From positions 186,001 through 250,000 of the forward strand of contig JADWOT020001565.1 in the NCBI GenBank assembly GCA_036345935.2: DNA of 64,000 nt, written 5' to 3'. Of this stretch, positions 23,001 to 34,787 are shown piece after piece. A program made the translations under genes and the position numbers. This DNA is from Taenia hydatigena. Its lineage: Eukaryota > Platyhelminthes > Cestoda > Cyclophyllidea > Taeniidae. How positions within the stretch are numbered: the stretch's first letter is position 1; the number at the start of each line of letters is the position of its first letter. Below the pieces are notes generated by a model that was given only the letters and a program-made list of their open reading frames with translations, ran no database searches and was not told the DNA's origin.

Positions 23001-26000
23001 AAATTCTGGATCCATCACGAACACGTAGCAGCCGCATTTTGATGCTATTCAATACAAATGGTAGTGCAATCAGTCTTTCCACTTGCCCCTACACACACGC
23101 AGGTCGTCAATGCTCGTCCAAATAAACTAGCCTTATCCTGACGACGACGAAGCGGAGCAACCGCAACTTATCCCTTCTGCAACGGAGTAAAATAAACTCA
23201 GCGGGTTGAAGGCAGATCGATGCGTTTTTGCTTCTGTCTCTTCTCCAAGGACCACGCGAACACCACAAAGCTATCAAGGCGAATAATTACGGGTCTTTCA
23301 GGAGGAATTAAAACACATTTCCGCTCCTTCCTCGACTGTTCCGGCATTACGATCTCTTAACTCTGCGTCATTGAAGCCGTTCAATTTCTGGGTGACAGAG
23401 ATTATCACCTGCAGCTAACAAAGAGTTATGTAAGTTTATCCCACTATCAGCGATTTTTTGCTTTTGACTCAGACATCATTTGCAACGCCTCGGCAAGAGG
23501 CGATATTGAGTGAGTCTGTCAAGTCCGCCACTACCGGTGCCATAAAGTCACCGTTTAAAAGGAGAAGGGATGTTACTACCATCTGAATGTTCTTTCCAGA
23601 AGTCGAACCAGCTGCTATTTTTATTTTTTTTGTTAAACTTATCAGCCAACTCACTAATTGGGCAATTAATCAGCAATTTCTACTCCAAGAGGGTGGGAAC
23701 AAGTCTCCCTCCTATCATTCAACCCCGTGTCAACACGACTAGTGAGAGTTAACATTGCAGCAGCCCTGTTCATTAGCTTTGCACTTAAACTAGCCTTTAT
23801 TATTAATCATGTTGTTTATGCAGTCAACAGTGCAATATGAGCAAGCTCTCAATGAGACGAAAGTGAATTTTGTACATTGCAGTTAGTGCTACCCTTGCTG
23901 GAAATGTGGTTGCACTTGTGGAACTCACGACAGTGCGTAGTCCCATTTCTGTAAGTTTTAAGCAAAATCTGCATAGTCATTGCATTGAATCAGAACCAGG
24001 CTTTGATATTGTCCTTGAAGAACTCTTTTTCTAAAAACGTCTCTATCACTCGCTGGCTCGTTCATTGTGGTTGCCTAATTGTGTGGTGTGCACCTTTCTC
24101 CGAAGGCTAATCCTAACTCCTTAGGATATTTGTGATATAAGAAACTAATTGGCAGCAACAAATAAGTTTGGTGCAACCATCAAAACAAGGAAGTGCTCCG
24201 GATTTTAGAAGTTGCAAGTTAGTTGCCGGCCAAGTGTCATTTTGGCCGAAACAACTCCGTCTGTAGGCTGAAAGCACTCCAAACCAATCACTAGGTCAAG
24301 ACACTAAGTAAAGGAAAGGAATCTTGCCTGCCTATGTTTACGACACATTTGGTACTAAGACCCTGCTAGGATTCGTAAATGTGGTCCCACCGGTCGCACA
24401 TCAAATCGGCATTGAGTGGCCACACTCCAGCTCAAGTAATGGGAGCAGAGGACTCCTCGATGTCCACCCGAAGGCCATAATGCAACAAAGTGCTTGGAAA
24501 GAGCATACATGCATAGCGAGCGTTAGAGTTGAAAGCGTGATAGTCTGACTCGACGACCAGACCGCAGAGTGAAGATGCTTCTCGGTGCTCACATCGATGG
24601 GCAATGCATTGAATCACCGTACGAGACGCATTTGCGGGTAAATTGTTGCTACGGTTCTGTTCATGAAGTGACCGCGGCACTTCTGCTTTGGCTGTGGCGT
24701 TTACCTCAGTGTCTATGCATCGAGGGTTGCAAGGCGGTGGCTCAGGCAAACTATGTGGCCACTAAGATGTACAGGATTTGGAACGTTGAGTAAAAGCTGG
24801 GGTATTAGAGCAGCTAATGGGCCGTTCAATTTATCTGAGGGTTAGAACTAACAACTTTCCAGGCATTCAGCCTTAATTCAGTTGAATGCGGCTACTACAA
24901 GAAAATAAAATCATCGGAGGAAAGCTAAAACAAAGTGCGTAGCAAATGCCTATCCCTTCAAAGTGGCACTATACCGTAACAAAATTCGAGAAATTTGGCA
25001 CTTTCCGCGATTTCACGTGTTCAATGGCAATGCTTAAAGTAAGCAACTCAGGTACTCCGAGTACCTGTGTAGAGGCGGCCACGGATCTAGTGCATAAGCA
25101 GTATGCAGAGCTTTAAATGTGTGTTTGGATTCGAGTACACTGCCTTGCTACCAACGTGAGTGTTTGACTGCAACTCTCAACCATCAGCATTTTAAGTCGT
25201 TATCATCAACTCTACTCCTCGCTGCACAAATCAGAGAGGGAGGAGAGAGACATTCATCTGACGATAATCTGTGGAAGTGTTGAACAAAAGAGGAAATCCA
25301 ATGGGAGGCGGCAATGCCATTGCTTTGGCAGTAATGAATCTCAAGATCATTGTGAATAAAGTAAAGCGAGTTGTCAGAAAATGCATTTGTCCATTCATCC
25401 AGCACAATGGCATACTTTCACATCTGTAGCCATACTTCCTTATCGCGAAAACGGTGGTGACTCTCCCGAGGTCAGAAATTCGGAGCTATGCGCTGTGTCG
25501 TACTGATTGCTGACCACAAATCCTCCATTCGACCAATGGGGATCGTCTTGTTGGTGTGTAGACTGGCGAACGGGAGATGGGTTGCTATGACAACTCAGTT
25601 GTATATAAGAGCTGCTAAGTAGAGCCTGTGTGAGAGATGAGAATGTCATCTGCGATGATAGTCCAATTTCTCAGACCGCGCTATATTTTCCTTTGTATTC
25701 GGCAAAAAGCACACAGTTTCAACTTATCAGAGCAATCTGTTGTGAAAGTGCCATGGTCGAACTGTAGAGAGATGTGGTGGGAGAATTTTTCAGTAGTATA
25801 CGAGGCGGCGTTATGTCCACATTGGTGAGAGAATAAGGCGATGGATGTGGAAATTGGAATGCAAAGTGAAGCATAACCAATGCCAAAACTCGGACCAATG
25901 CATGATAGCTGTTGGTGTAGATGTCACCCCATCAAGCAGTGCAGACCATCGACCTGCGATTTTCGCAGCGTCTACGACAGCTTGTCCCCATAATGCGACA

Positions 26001-28883
26001 GCGGTTAAAATGGACCAACAACTCGAACTATGAGATCATCACCTCCATGCATTGGAAACGGAAGTGCAAATGTCAGCCAGATTCAACAAGACTTAAATAG
26101 GTGAGCAGTGAGGATTGTGCAAGCATGGAGGTAGACGTGAAGTGACGAGCTGGAAGTGGTGGTCGTCGTCTCACCTCCTTCTTCCCTACTCAATCAAGGT
26201 GTGGCAGGTGATCTGATGGGCCGCGAATCGCGTTCAGAGCAGATGGTGTGGCGGAATATTTGCACGATTGGTGTGCTATAAATGCCACTTTAGTTGGAAG
26301 CAAGTGATGATCGAGTGAGTCTGCGTTACGTACCGCAGCATGTCAGTCTGTCAGTTGGCTGGCATTGATGCACATATGTGAAAAGGAGGAAGGGGAAACC
26401 TAACTTGTGCGCTAGTGCGATTGCGCGTCACGTGGATGGAGGTGTGCGAGTGCATGTGATGACGAATCCTCAAATGAACTGCGTCGCAACGCTAAAGTGT
26501 AGACTGCTGTTGTTGTGCGATCGAGACCAATGATGAGTGGGTAGCAGAAAGTGGCGCCATTCCAGATGGACTGCTACCTAGGGACTGTCGAATTTCCTAC
26601 AGTTTGGTGAGCAAGTGGACCCCTTCCGATGTGTTTATGGAAGACCTGCTAACAGGCACACGATTCTGCACAAAGCTATTTACGCTTGGTGGATGGGAGG
26701 CTCTTGACGCACACAAAGCATTCATTCAATGCTCAAGCAATAGATTCCGGGTTGGAGTTCATGGACACTTGAAAGAATGCATCATCACGATTAGAGTATG
26801 TGCCTATAATGTTGTAAGTGCAAGAAGTCTTGACTGTCACAGCGTCGCATGGAATGCACTTCGAACGCTACGACACTCACTTGGCAGCATATATGACTGC
26901 GCGAGAACTCGGAGGACGAGTTGAAGGCTGGTAGCGCATTTTCATGACCAAGTTATGCTCAAATCGAATTAATCAGCATGGTTTGGTGTTGGCGTTCTTC
27001 TGCCTTCCCAATCGGTAGGTCGTGGTGACAGGCTATATCTCTCAACGCAGCAACACTTGCCGGTTAGCACCCATCTCAACGTCGTTTTGTCTAGCGTATG
27101 GATCTAACACGAAAGAGAGTATTTTGGAGACCTTATCACTGCAAAGGAACATCTGAACTCCTGTGTTTACAGGAAGCGTTATTTAAGCATTGATCAAACT
27201 ACGGGTTCACACTAGAGAATGTGGACAATTCAGGCGAATAAATAGGTAGAGGATGTCACAAGTCTGCTATTTGGGGTAAATGTTGCCTATTTTAGAGTTG
27301 ATCTGGGACTCACCACTGCTAAGGATCCATAGGAGTTTAATTTATCATGTTTCAAAACTGCTGATACGACAACAGCACTAGAACATTGCTGCTTAGTGGA
27401 GGAAAGTCCAGAGTTTGATTAGTGGTCGTCCTCATGCAACGCTTTTTCTCTCTTCCTTGGCTAGACACTGCACTAAGCGTTCGACGCTGGACCGATGGTT
27501 TCGCATTACCAAGAGACTAGCTGATGCAACAGAACCCTCGGATGAGTCATAAGCCATGGGTCATCGACCGTGTCGTAACATTCACAGAGCTTTGACACAC
27601 ACTGAGGCTTGACATGGGGGTTGCATCACGCTACGCCCTACAATAACTCTTTGATCAGCACCAACCAAATCCACCCTCTTGCTAATCCAACACTGTTTCC
27701 ATTAATTCATAACCTAACCGACAATGCAGTGCCCCAATGTGCCATGAAGTGACAATGAATGATGATCAGACACAAACCAGCTCATTTTCGCACTGTTGTT
27801 TTCAACTTCCTCAGGTTAATTCGGCTGTGAGGCTGGTTATATTGAGTCGTCAGAGACATTGTATGCGCATCATGACGTGCGAGTAGAGTGACGAGTATTG
27901 ACATGCGATCGTCCAAGTATCAACAAGGGTAAAGGGCGGCGCTTTCGTTTAAGCAGAGGGTCAGGCAAGACCCTCCTCCACTGCCCACTTCCGCAGTTGA
28001 TTGCATTTTTAGGACTCATCAATAGTAAGTATAGTTTTGGCGTGGTAGCAGCCATCTGTTCTCTCCCGAACGCACCGCATCGCTTTTGAGCTGGATCAAT
28101 CGGTCGTGATTGCAGCCCCACTGACCAGAATAGGATTGCAGGTCCTTACGAGGCACTCGTCACATGCGGTGGTTTTGTTCATGATTCAGTGAAATCGGTC
28201 AGCAATGTCGATTCGGAGCAGGCGGCTTTTCGAGCTGAAAGTCATGGGAAGAGTCATTGCTCGATTGTAAGCCTCGACTACCCATTCGTAAGTGATCTGT
28301 CAGTGGATGGGTGTCTGGAGCAGTAAGTAGTGAAACGAAGATAAAGCATGACGGTTTTGATAATAGTGGCTATATACATTCCGGTGAGGGAGCACCGTTC
28401 AAAATTGACCTGCTGGACATGTTTCTTGATGCTTGTGCACCATAGAATTGTTGCTGGATAACAAAGTGCCATCATGGCGTGCTGGTTCGACGCCTTACAA
28501 AGATCTACTTTGCAGTGTAACTGATTCACTAACGCCGCCACAATCCAATCCGCCACCACGATGCCATGCCCCAACCGACTGCCAGCACTGACTAGTGGCA
28601 GTGCGTAAAACCAACCCTTTCCACCCAATTGACGTCAAGTCTTCCTCTAGTAAAATTTTGAGCTAAGCACTCCACATATTCATCTATCTATTCTGCCTTC
28701 GAATGACTACTCCACTTCCCCATCAAACATCAAGTGAGAACTGCAGTCACACAGGGAACATTTGTAGTAAACATCGAAGAGTGAACGATTATCACACGAA
28801 CCAATTAGGGAGGGAGGAGGGTCCTTCTGCAGAAGGGAATAGACTACTAACGAACAACTGTTGTGCCAACAGTAGCATCGCAT
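23001..28883. other. arm interval downstream of the secreted-protein gene, no gene recognised
   Basis: Almost 6 kb nearly identical to the mirror (39945-45754) but without a convincing gene. Frames such as 24432-24749 minus, 26604-26924 plus and 28278-28628 minus are kept only because the arms are so alike; their opposite strands are often open too. A family C scrap (GTTTGACTGCAACTCTCAACC) lies near 25165. The stretch 26130-26235 has a diverged paralogue in the spacer (about 34985-35110). About 38 bases near 28790-28827 are absent from the right arm. Confidence 0.5.
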
Positions 28884-30665
28884 TCACGCAATGTCTACAA
28901 GGGGGTTCGAACGCGCAGTATCGACCAGTAGATTGAGTGGCATGATGTCATTGGAGAGACGCGAATTAATCTTGTCCAGCTTCGTGGAGTCCAAATTGAT
29001 CAGGGTTTTCGCGATGTTTGGCGCCATATCGAGCGCTTCGACGACTTCATGTGCATCCGAGATGCGAATCACCTCATCAATGAGGGGTATTTTGGCGCGC
29101 ACCAATTCTAGCTCCTCGTCTGTGAATATGAGCCTGCCAAGTGGAATTGCCTCCACCTCCACCTTCTCCTCATCGTCTGCAGGATGCTCCACCTCCACCT
29201 CCTGCTCCTCCGTTGCATTGGCCACTGGCGCTGCAGTCGTCATTGCTGCTGCAGGTGCATACTTCGCGAGCGAGGGCACTTTGGCCACAAGAGCTTTCAC
29301 CACCTCGGCATCCATGCCCCTCATGAATTCGTCAATGTTGGAGAGCTTGTGGAAGACCTCCTTCAATGTGGTTGAGGGCAGATGGCAGAGGAGTGCACCA
29401 AATTTGGGCACATGCTGAGCGACGTAGTGAAGGGTGCTCGCCTCCATGTTGGTCAGAAGAGCTGACAGGTTCTGATGGTTCTCCACTACGTACTGAACGA
29501 AGCGTGGATCCAAGGTTAACAAGACATTGGCAAAGCGAGGCGAAATATTTGGCAGAGTGGACAAAATGTCATAAATGTAATTGATGGCTATGAATTGGAG
29601 TGTATTGTACTCGAGAGTAGAAGGCTCTGACGTTGTCGCGGTAGTGGGCTCCGCAGTGGTGGAGGTAGGCGCCGAAGTAGTAGCAGCAGTTATTGGCGTC
29701 GTAGTAGCAGTGGTAGCAGGAGTAGTGGTGGTGGTGGTGGTGGTAGTCATGGCAGGCTTTGATGTCTTAGCCACAGACCGTTGCTTCACAGCATCGCACT
29801 TCCTGCCAACACACTTCTGGCTGTGCGCATGAGGCATCTCACCATTACCACCACCATCACCATCACCACCCACGTGAGGCTCGACACCGAACAAGATGCT
29901 GTCGATGTTTGGCACGCTGGCGACGATGGATTGAAGAAGTGCAGGATCCATGCTTGCCACCACATCGTGGATGTTTGGCATCCATGAAACCATAGCTTGT
30001 AGAGCGTAAGGGTCCATGCTGGCGGCGTAAGCGCCGAATCCCGGCACGTACACCAGAGCAGATTGCAGCAGTGCAGGATCCACTGACATGAGGAGTTGAC
30101 GCAAGTTGGGCATATTGAGCAGCATTGATTGGAGAAGAGCTGGATCCACAGTGTATACTAAAGTGGAATGGAGTGGGGATGGGGGCTGCGACTGCACCGG
30201 AGGAGGATAAATGATGTGCTCAACATGACCAGTCACGGGGTCATACACGCTGCTCCTTGCAAGGGAATACTCCTGCTCCCCGTTCGGCAACGCGCGCATT
30301 GGCACATTGTTGTCTTGCATGAACTTGATCAGCGCTAGAGCATCATCTCCCCGTACCTCACCCACTTTGACCCATTCGGCACCCAAATCACTGCACAGTC
30401 CACTCGAAGCACAACTCCTCCTCCTCCACCCTGATGGATGGCATTTGCCGTGCTTGCATGCGCGCCAGTGGTCACGGTTGGCAGCGTAGCAGCCTTGCTT
30501 GCTGACGGCGCCACTGTCCCTTGCCTCCTGCATGGCCTTCTGCGAAAGGACGGTGTGTCCACCACCACCACCACACAACGACGGTAATTGTGGTAATTTT
30601 GGGTAACCAAAACCACCAACTGTGAGGCAGACCAGCGCAACTACCATAACAACAGCCAGCCGCAT
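28884..30665 (-). CDS. secreted 22-residue-repeat protein, left copy (593 aa)
   Basis: Intronless frame from ATG 30663-30665. Residues 1-20 are a classical signal peptide (MRLAVV, hydrophobic core to GGFG). Residues 31-91 hold six cysteines (31, 59, 70, 75, 85, 91) with basic patches. Residues 173-260 are four exact-length 22-residue repeats of the form VDPALLQS..L..MPNL..LL.S. Residues 266-290 are Gly/Asp-rich then basic with two cysteines. Residues 307-350 are a Thr-rich, mucin-like linker starting with nine Thr. Residues 363-472 continue the 22-residue period in diverged form, followed by an acidic stretch (about 486-506) and two more repeats (514-557). The repeats suggest paired amphipathic helices forming a solenoid. 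It is probably secreted and possibly O-glycosylated. No known family recognised; enzymatic motifs absent. A TATA box lies 36 bases upstream. The start is fixed by the signal peptide and promoter spacing. Confidence 0.92.
   Translation of the reverse strand: MRLAVVMVVALVCLTVGGFGYPKLPQLPSLCGGGGGHTVLSQKAMQEARDSGAVSKQGCYAANRDHWRACKHGKCHPSGWRRRSCASSGLCSDLGAEWVKVGEVRGDDALALIKFMQDNNVPMRALPNGEQEYSLARSSVYDPVTGHVEHIIYPPPVQSQPPSPLHSTLVYTVDPALLQSMLLNMPNLRQLLMSVDPALLQSALVYVPGFGAYAASMDPYALQAMVSWMPNIHDVVASMDPALLQSIVASVPNIDSILFGVEPHVGGDGDGGGNGEMPHAHSQKCVGRKCDAVKQRSVAKTSKPAMTTTTTTTTTPATTATTTPITAATTSAPTSTTAEPTTATTSEPSTLEYNTLQFIAINYIYDILSTLPNISPRFANVLLTLDPRFVQYVVENHQNLSALLTNMEASTLHYVAQHVPKFGALLCHLPSTTLKEVFHKLSNIDEFMRGMDAEVVKALVAKVPSLAKYAPAAAMTTAAPVANATEEQEVEVEHPADDEEKVEVEAIPLGRLIFTDEELELVRAKIPLIDEVIRISDAHEVVEALDMAPNIAKTLINLDSTKLDKINSRLSNDIMPLNLLVDTARSNPLVDIA
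29250..29579 (-). repeat. second 22-residue repeat block (left gene)
   Basis: Encodes residues 363-472: five 22-residue units that are more diverged than the first block but keep a P-N-I or P-x-x centre and hydrophobic positions (LPNISPRFANVLL, LDPRFVQYVV, VPKFGALL, LSNIDEFM, VPSLAKY). The matching part of the right gene is 39252-39581. Confidence 0.8.
29886..30149 (-). repeat. first 22-residue repeat block (left gene), four units
   Basis: Encodes residues 173-260: four 66-base units beginning V/M-D-P. Units 1, 2 and 4 share DPALLQS; unit 3 has DPYALQA. The matching part of the right gene is 38682-38945. Confidence 0.9.
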
Positions 30666-30700
30666 CGCGACGATATGATGCTCCTCAACTATGCTGCGTC

Positions 30701-30710
30701 TTTTTATACA
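30701..30710 (-). promoter_or_regulatory. TATA box, left gene
   Basis: Minus strand TGTATAAAAA, whose TATA starts 44 bases before the ATG. With initiation about 30 bases downstream the 5' UTR would be only 10-20 bases. The right copy reads TGTATAAAAT, so the two genes differ by one base in this element. Confidence 0.75.
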
Positions 30711-30767
30711 CCCATGTGAAAGGTGACCATTGGTTCCCTCGTCATGTCACGCCTCGCTCGCCCCCCT

Positions 30768-30790
30768 CCCATCCATCCATCCGTCCATCC
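30768..30790. repeat. (ATCC)n microsatellite in the promoter region
   Basis: Imperfect ATCC/GTCC tetranucleotide run about 60-80 bases upstream of the TATA box, mirrored at 38041-38063 with the same length. Confidence 0.7.
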
Positions 30791-30877
30791 GTCAGTCATG
30801 GTGTCCTCACCTTCCACCCCTTCCCCCCTTTACTGCGAGCGGCCTTACAACGTGACGATTTGCCACGTACTATGAAA

Positions 30878-30905
30878 CACGTGATGTGTCACGCCATTTG
30901 GCGTG
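30878..30905. promoter_or_regulatory. E-box and 7-bp inverted repeat upstream of left gene
   Basis: CACGTG at 30878-30883 followed by CACGCCA-TT-TGGCGTG at 30890-30905, a perfect dyad with a two-base gap. Both lie about 170-200 bases upstream of the TATA box and are mirrored exactly at 37926-37953. CACGTG is a typical bHLH site; the dyad could bind a dimeric factor. Binding is inference. Confidence 0.4.
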
Positions 30906-33243
30906 TAAAGCATGAGACACACAAAATTGTGGCCATCTCTACTATTCTACTAGAATCGTTGAAATCCCACCATGCACTTACCAAGTGAGCGCATTCATAG
31001 CCAACGATTTACTGAGTCTATGCAGACCAACGACCACATCCACCTCATCATGCATACCTTAGTCTAATCCTGTCCCAAGGCTTCAATCGGTAGACTGCCA
31101 CTGTCTCGGGAATGCGGAGATCTGCTTACTATTGAGGCGCTGTGCAATCTCGCAAGCCTTACTTGCTCTGTCCTTGGCACGAATGCTTTTCCTAATGCGC
31201 ATCTTCGCGATGACGTGAGACGTGCACTTAGTGTCAACTGAGAATGCTCATGCAGTCATCACCGCATCTGTTGGTGATTTCGCCTCATCGGCATTTGGCA
31301 TTGGGCACGACTGTCGTGGGACCTCCTCATCCACCACGTTAGAGGCGTGGGACCAGCAACTCTGCACCAATCACCCTTCTTTTGGTCATTTCACTTTATT
31401 TGGGATGTTTGGGATGCAGTCTTGTTCCTACTGAACAACACTGTGAGGAGTCAGGAAATGGGCAAGAGAACTAAACGAAGGGTCAAAAGGCGACATGTGC
31501 ATGCTCAAGTAGCATGAAGCACTGCCACCAAGAGAGATGCTGCGGCGTCGCACTACTCACATTTCAGTCACGTTGGCTCATTGGCTCATACTCACGTGAC
31601 ATGGTGAAGGTGGAATTTGCTCGATCAACACTTGCTGACGATTGTGAAATGAACGTGAGTAATATAAATCCTGAGATATCCGGGCGATGAGTCATCCGAA
31701 TCCTCCATCTGGTCAGCTGCGTTGGACTTCGTTTGCAAACCAATCCGTGCAGCCTCATAACCTGGTTTATGTACGGGGAGAACAGGGTGAGGAGGTGGAT
31801 TTTTGACGTCAACCACCACTTTGATGTCGGGACGTTTCATGTCTAGATGACAATGTCCTCATCCTTGTTGTTACGCGGACAGACATTCTGCCTCCGTTAT
31901 TGGAGTAGCGGTTAATAGGGAAAGCAATATGAACCCTTTTGGAAGAACTAAATCAGGTTGTACCGTGACGACAGCGTTGTACGAAGCTGCATTGTCACAA
32001 TCAGAGGGTTTGGCGAAATGAGAGGATTCGGCCACCACCGCAGCCCGAGTATCAAAGAGCCTAATTGTGCAAGAGTGAAGCAGCCTCAGTTTGCAACTCC
32101 TCAATTATGCTAACAGGTGCAGTGAGCTAGCAGCGTCAACATGGGAGGCAATTTGGTTACTTTTTAGGCCTTAAATTAAACAGCCCTGGCATGAGGACGG
32201 AAATGGTTGAGCCTTTGTTTGGGCAATCGTGGTCTGAGTCAGCATCTGACCTGACCGTGGCCCATGACTCACCAGCTCAGCTGCGATGTCTTGTTTGAGT
32301 TGGAGGACAATGAATTGAAGGCATGCATTGTGAGGCCACCCAACACCTCCACACGTATGAGCGTCGGTCTTGGCATTACTCTCCTTCCCACTGCTCTCGC
32401 GACTAACGTTCACACGCTCCGCGATCTCTGTGTCAATCACGCCTCTACTACCGTCAGTGTCATGCAAGCTTACCGCATTTGTCGCCCTCACGTCCATTTT
32501 CCTCGTCTAACAAATTGCAAATGCGTTAGGCCAATCCTCATGTAAAACGAAGGATTCTGTGTTTGTAAATGATTAAACGCGTTGTTCTGTAATGCACTAG
32601 TTGTTGGCTTAACTCGACACTGTGTTTACGGGAGCACTCAAGACTGCATACGCCTCTGCAATTCCTCTAGTAAAATGACCATCTGGGTGTGAGTGTAATG
32701 CCACAGCCTACTCCACGTCGTCGATACCTACTCTGCTCTTCCATCATGGCTTTGTTCGTCTTTGGGAAAGACTTGTGACGATATCATCCCTTGGGATTAA
32801 TTGTGAAATGCTTTGTGTGGCGTTAGTGAGTGGATCAGTTACACTGTGATTCCGATCTGTGCGAGGTATCCACCAATGCCTCAGTTGTGGCGAGAAGGTA
32901 GCTGTGCCGTTTGATTAACCTTGTGTGGGTGTGCGTAGCCGAAAATGACATCCTTCTTAAAGTGGACGTCATGTTTCGATTAGGAGGAATGAAGAAGTGG
33001 TAGTGAATAGCAGGGTTAAATGAGCAGTAGTGGGGCTAGAGTTGTGTTGTAGGAGAGACTTGTTTCAGCCGTGAGATTTGAATGAACGAGAGGGTTGTTG
33101 GATTTCTTCCTAATCATGGGAGCAAGTCAGCATTGGCCTTCGAGGAGGTGGGGTGTTGTGAGCATAGTAGGCGACATCTAGTCAGGCTCTCGGATGGAAC
33201 CATTTGTTGCACAAAGCAACGCCTTAAGAGCTTTATCATCCAG
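30906..33243. other. upstream region of left gene to the spacer boundary
   Basis: No gene recognised. The open frames (31222-31434 plus, 31564-31812 minus, 31871-32104 minus, 32171-32497 minus) are kept in the right arm almost base for base, but frames on both strands are kept equally, so this reflects recent duplication or conversion. Its size and position make it the candidate regulatory region shared by the divergent pair. Confidence 0.45.
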
Positions 33244-33515
33244 TTGTGAGACATTCCTTCTCCCATGCAACTTACGGTGCCCGCCCGTGCAATGATGATG
33301 ATGGAAATGATCGTTGAGGAGTGCATTGAATGCTCGTCGTATTTATCGATAACCCCTATTTAGTGCAGTGCTTCGGAGAATCAGCATATCGTCTGTCTAC
33401 GTTCAGGGCATGCAAACTGGAAGCACGCGTGTAACGATGTGGTAGAGACGTGAGGCACATAAAGGCAGTGGATATTTTGTGGTCGGAAACTTTTGTGGGA
33501 TTGATTTGACTGACC

Positions 33516-33950
33516 TTGAGGGCAGCTTCCTTTCTATGTCAACGTGAGCAAGCAGATGCGGCGATATGGGTAACGTCCAAATTGGTGGGCTGCCTAGTGG
33601 TTTGGACTAAAATGTTTGAGGTCTATTTGATTGCACTGTATGCCCCGCCGCATTGTGTAATTGGACATGCACGCAACGATTTCAAAGGCTCACGAGTAGA
33701 TCGCTTTTCTGCAGGGAGAATTAGCAGTACCCTGTCCATTATCTGCATGAACAGTGACTATACACACTGCCTGCCCACCTACCGACAAGCAGTGAGAATA
33801 TCTGGAGTTAGAAGTGATGGTCGTCCTTACCAAAGATGTCTATCCACTTTGTTTACCCACACTAGGACGTGGATTCGCAGCTGTGTAACTGGTTGCAAAA
33901 TAACCTGCATATTAGCTGGTGAGAAAGCGCCTGTGGTTGATTCGCAATAA
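33516..33950 (+). other. 144-codon open frame in the spacer, status unknown
   Basis: Longest frame in the spacer (ATG 33516 to TAA). It has no signal peptide and no recognised domain; several cysteines are scattered in the second half (CLSTLF, CVTGCKITC). With only one copy in the window there is no comparative support. A chance frame is as likely as a gene. Confidence 0.2.
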
Positions 33951-33970
33951 AAGTTGACCAACACAAAAAG

Positions 33971-33987
33971 CACACACACACACACAC
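33971..33987. repeat. (AC)n microsatellite
   Basis: An uninterrupted run of about eight CA units in the spacer. Confidence 0.85.
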
Positions 33988-34691
33988 GGCTCAGATGTGC
34001 TAACTTTGTTCATTGGCAAAATCCTCACGCCCCAAATGCGTGACAAATGTTTGCGCCTAGGTCGCCGAAAAGTTTTGTTAGATTAAATCCATGTCAATCC
34101 GTTTAAGCAGATTATCGTTTCAAAAGATTTAACAATCAGTAGAGCTTTGCATAAATTGAAATTCAAGGCTACGCACTGCCCTATATGGACGTCCAACTGC
34201 CGGGTCTTGAATATAACGCATGAGGCGATGAGAAAGCTTATGGCAGCATCAGTGAGTGTAGGAACATCGGTTGCGTTCTAAGAGAAGCAACTTTGGTAAA
34301 ACGGAATTCGTCATCGTTACTGCTGCGATGACCCTACCTAAATGTGAAATGAATCAGATCCGCAGATTGTAATGTCATGTGCATGATTGGGCTGAGAAGA
34401 ATGGTGGAGAGGGTCAAATTGCTAGCCCACACTATTGCCTAGCCAACCAGTAGGAAGTTCGACGCATCGAATTTCTTTTACGCTCTCGTCATTAGTCCTT
34501 TGCACACAACAACGGAAGTCTGCATTTCCGCAATTCATTAAAGGAATGCTTATCATATGCTTTCGCATTCCTCCATCGATGCGACACAACGCGACGCAAC
34601 GCACTATCGTTGGCCATGATTTCAGTCATGAGGCGAGAAGAGGACAGCGAAATTAGGACTTCAGAGTCTCATTCTGCCTCTCCAACAACAA

Positions 34692-34787
34692 GACTGACCG
34701 ACTGACTGACCGACTGACTGACTGACTGACTGACTGACTGACTGCCTGACTGACTAACTGACTGACTAACTGACTGACTGACTCACT
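34692..34787. repeat. (GACT)n microsatellite, about 96 bases
   Basis: About 24 GACT units with a few single-base variants (GACC, GCCT, AACT, CACT). It lies close to the geometric centre of the palindrome (about 34415). Confidence 0.9.

Larger units (their letters stand above)
4982..33243 (+). repeat. left arm of giant inverted repeat (about 28.3 kb visible)
   Basis: Every sizeable open frame here recurs on the opposite strand in 35588-64000 with mirrored coordinates. The coordinate sum of paired positions is 68831 near the spacer, 68790 then 68755 from about 28.6 to 19.7 kb, 69270 to 69300 from 18.7 to 6.7 kb, and about 68982 at the window edge. The steps mark arm-specific indels. The inner boundary is near 33243, where the pairing around GGATGATAAAGCTC breaks into unrelated spacer. 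The outer boundary is not seen, because 4982 pairs with the last base of the window. Confidence 0.95.

Noticed and set aside
26604..26924. 106-codon frame identical in both arms as a gene
   Set aside because: All sequence in this zone is near-identical between arms, so preservation of the frame carries no information, and no domain or start context is evident.
28278..28628. 116-codon frame downstream of the secreted-protein gene as a second gene
   Set aside because: Two amino-acid changes between nearly identical arms, no recognisable domain and no promoter; more likely a chance frame in the 3' flank.
28891..29418. 175-codon plus-strand frame across the left secreted-protein gene
   Set aside because: It is a shadow of the real minus-strand gene and recurs as a shadow in the right copy; its Ser/Thr-rich content comes from the antisense of acidic codons.
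29581..29832. Valine-rich hydrophobic frame opposite the Thr linker
   Set aside because: Antisense of the ACC/ACT Thr run; no independent support.
34692..34787. CRISPR array or telomere-like repeat
   Set aside because: A four-base tandem run without spacers, and not a telomeric unit; it is a simple microsatellite.
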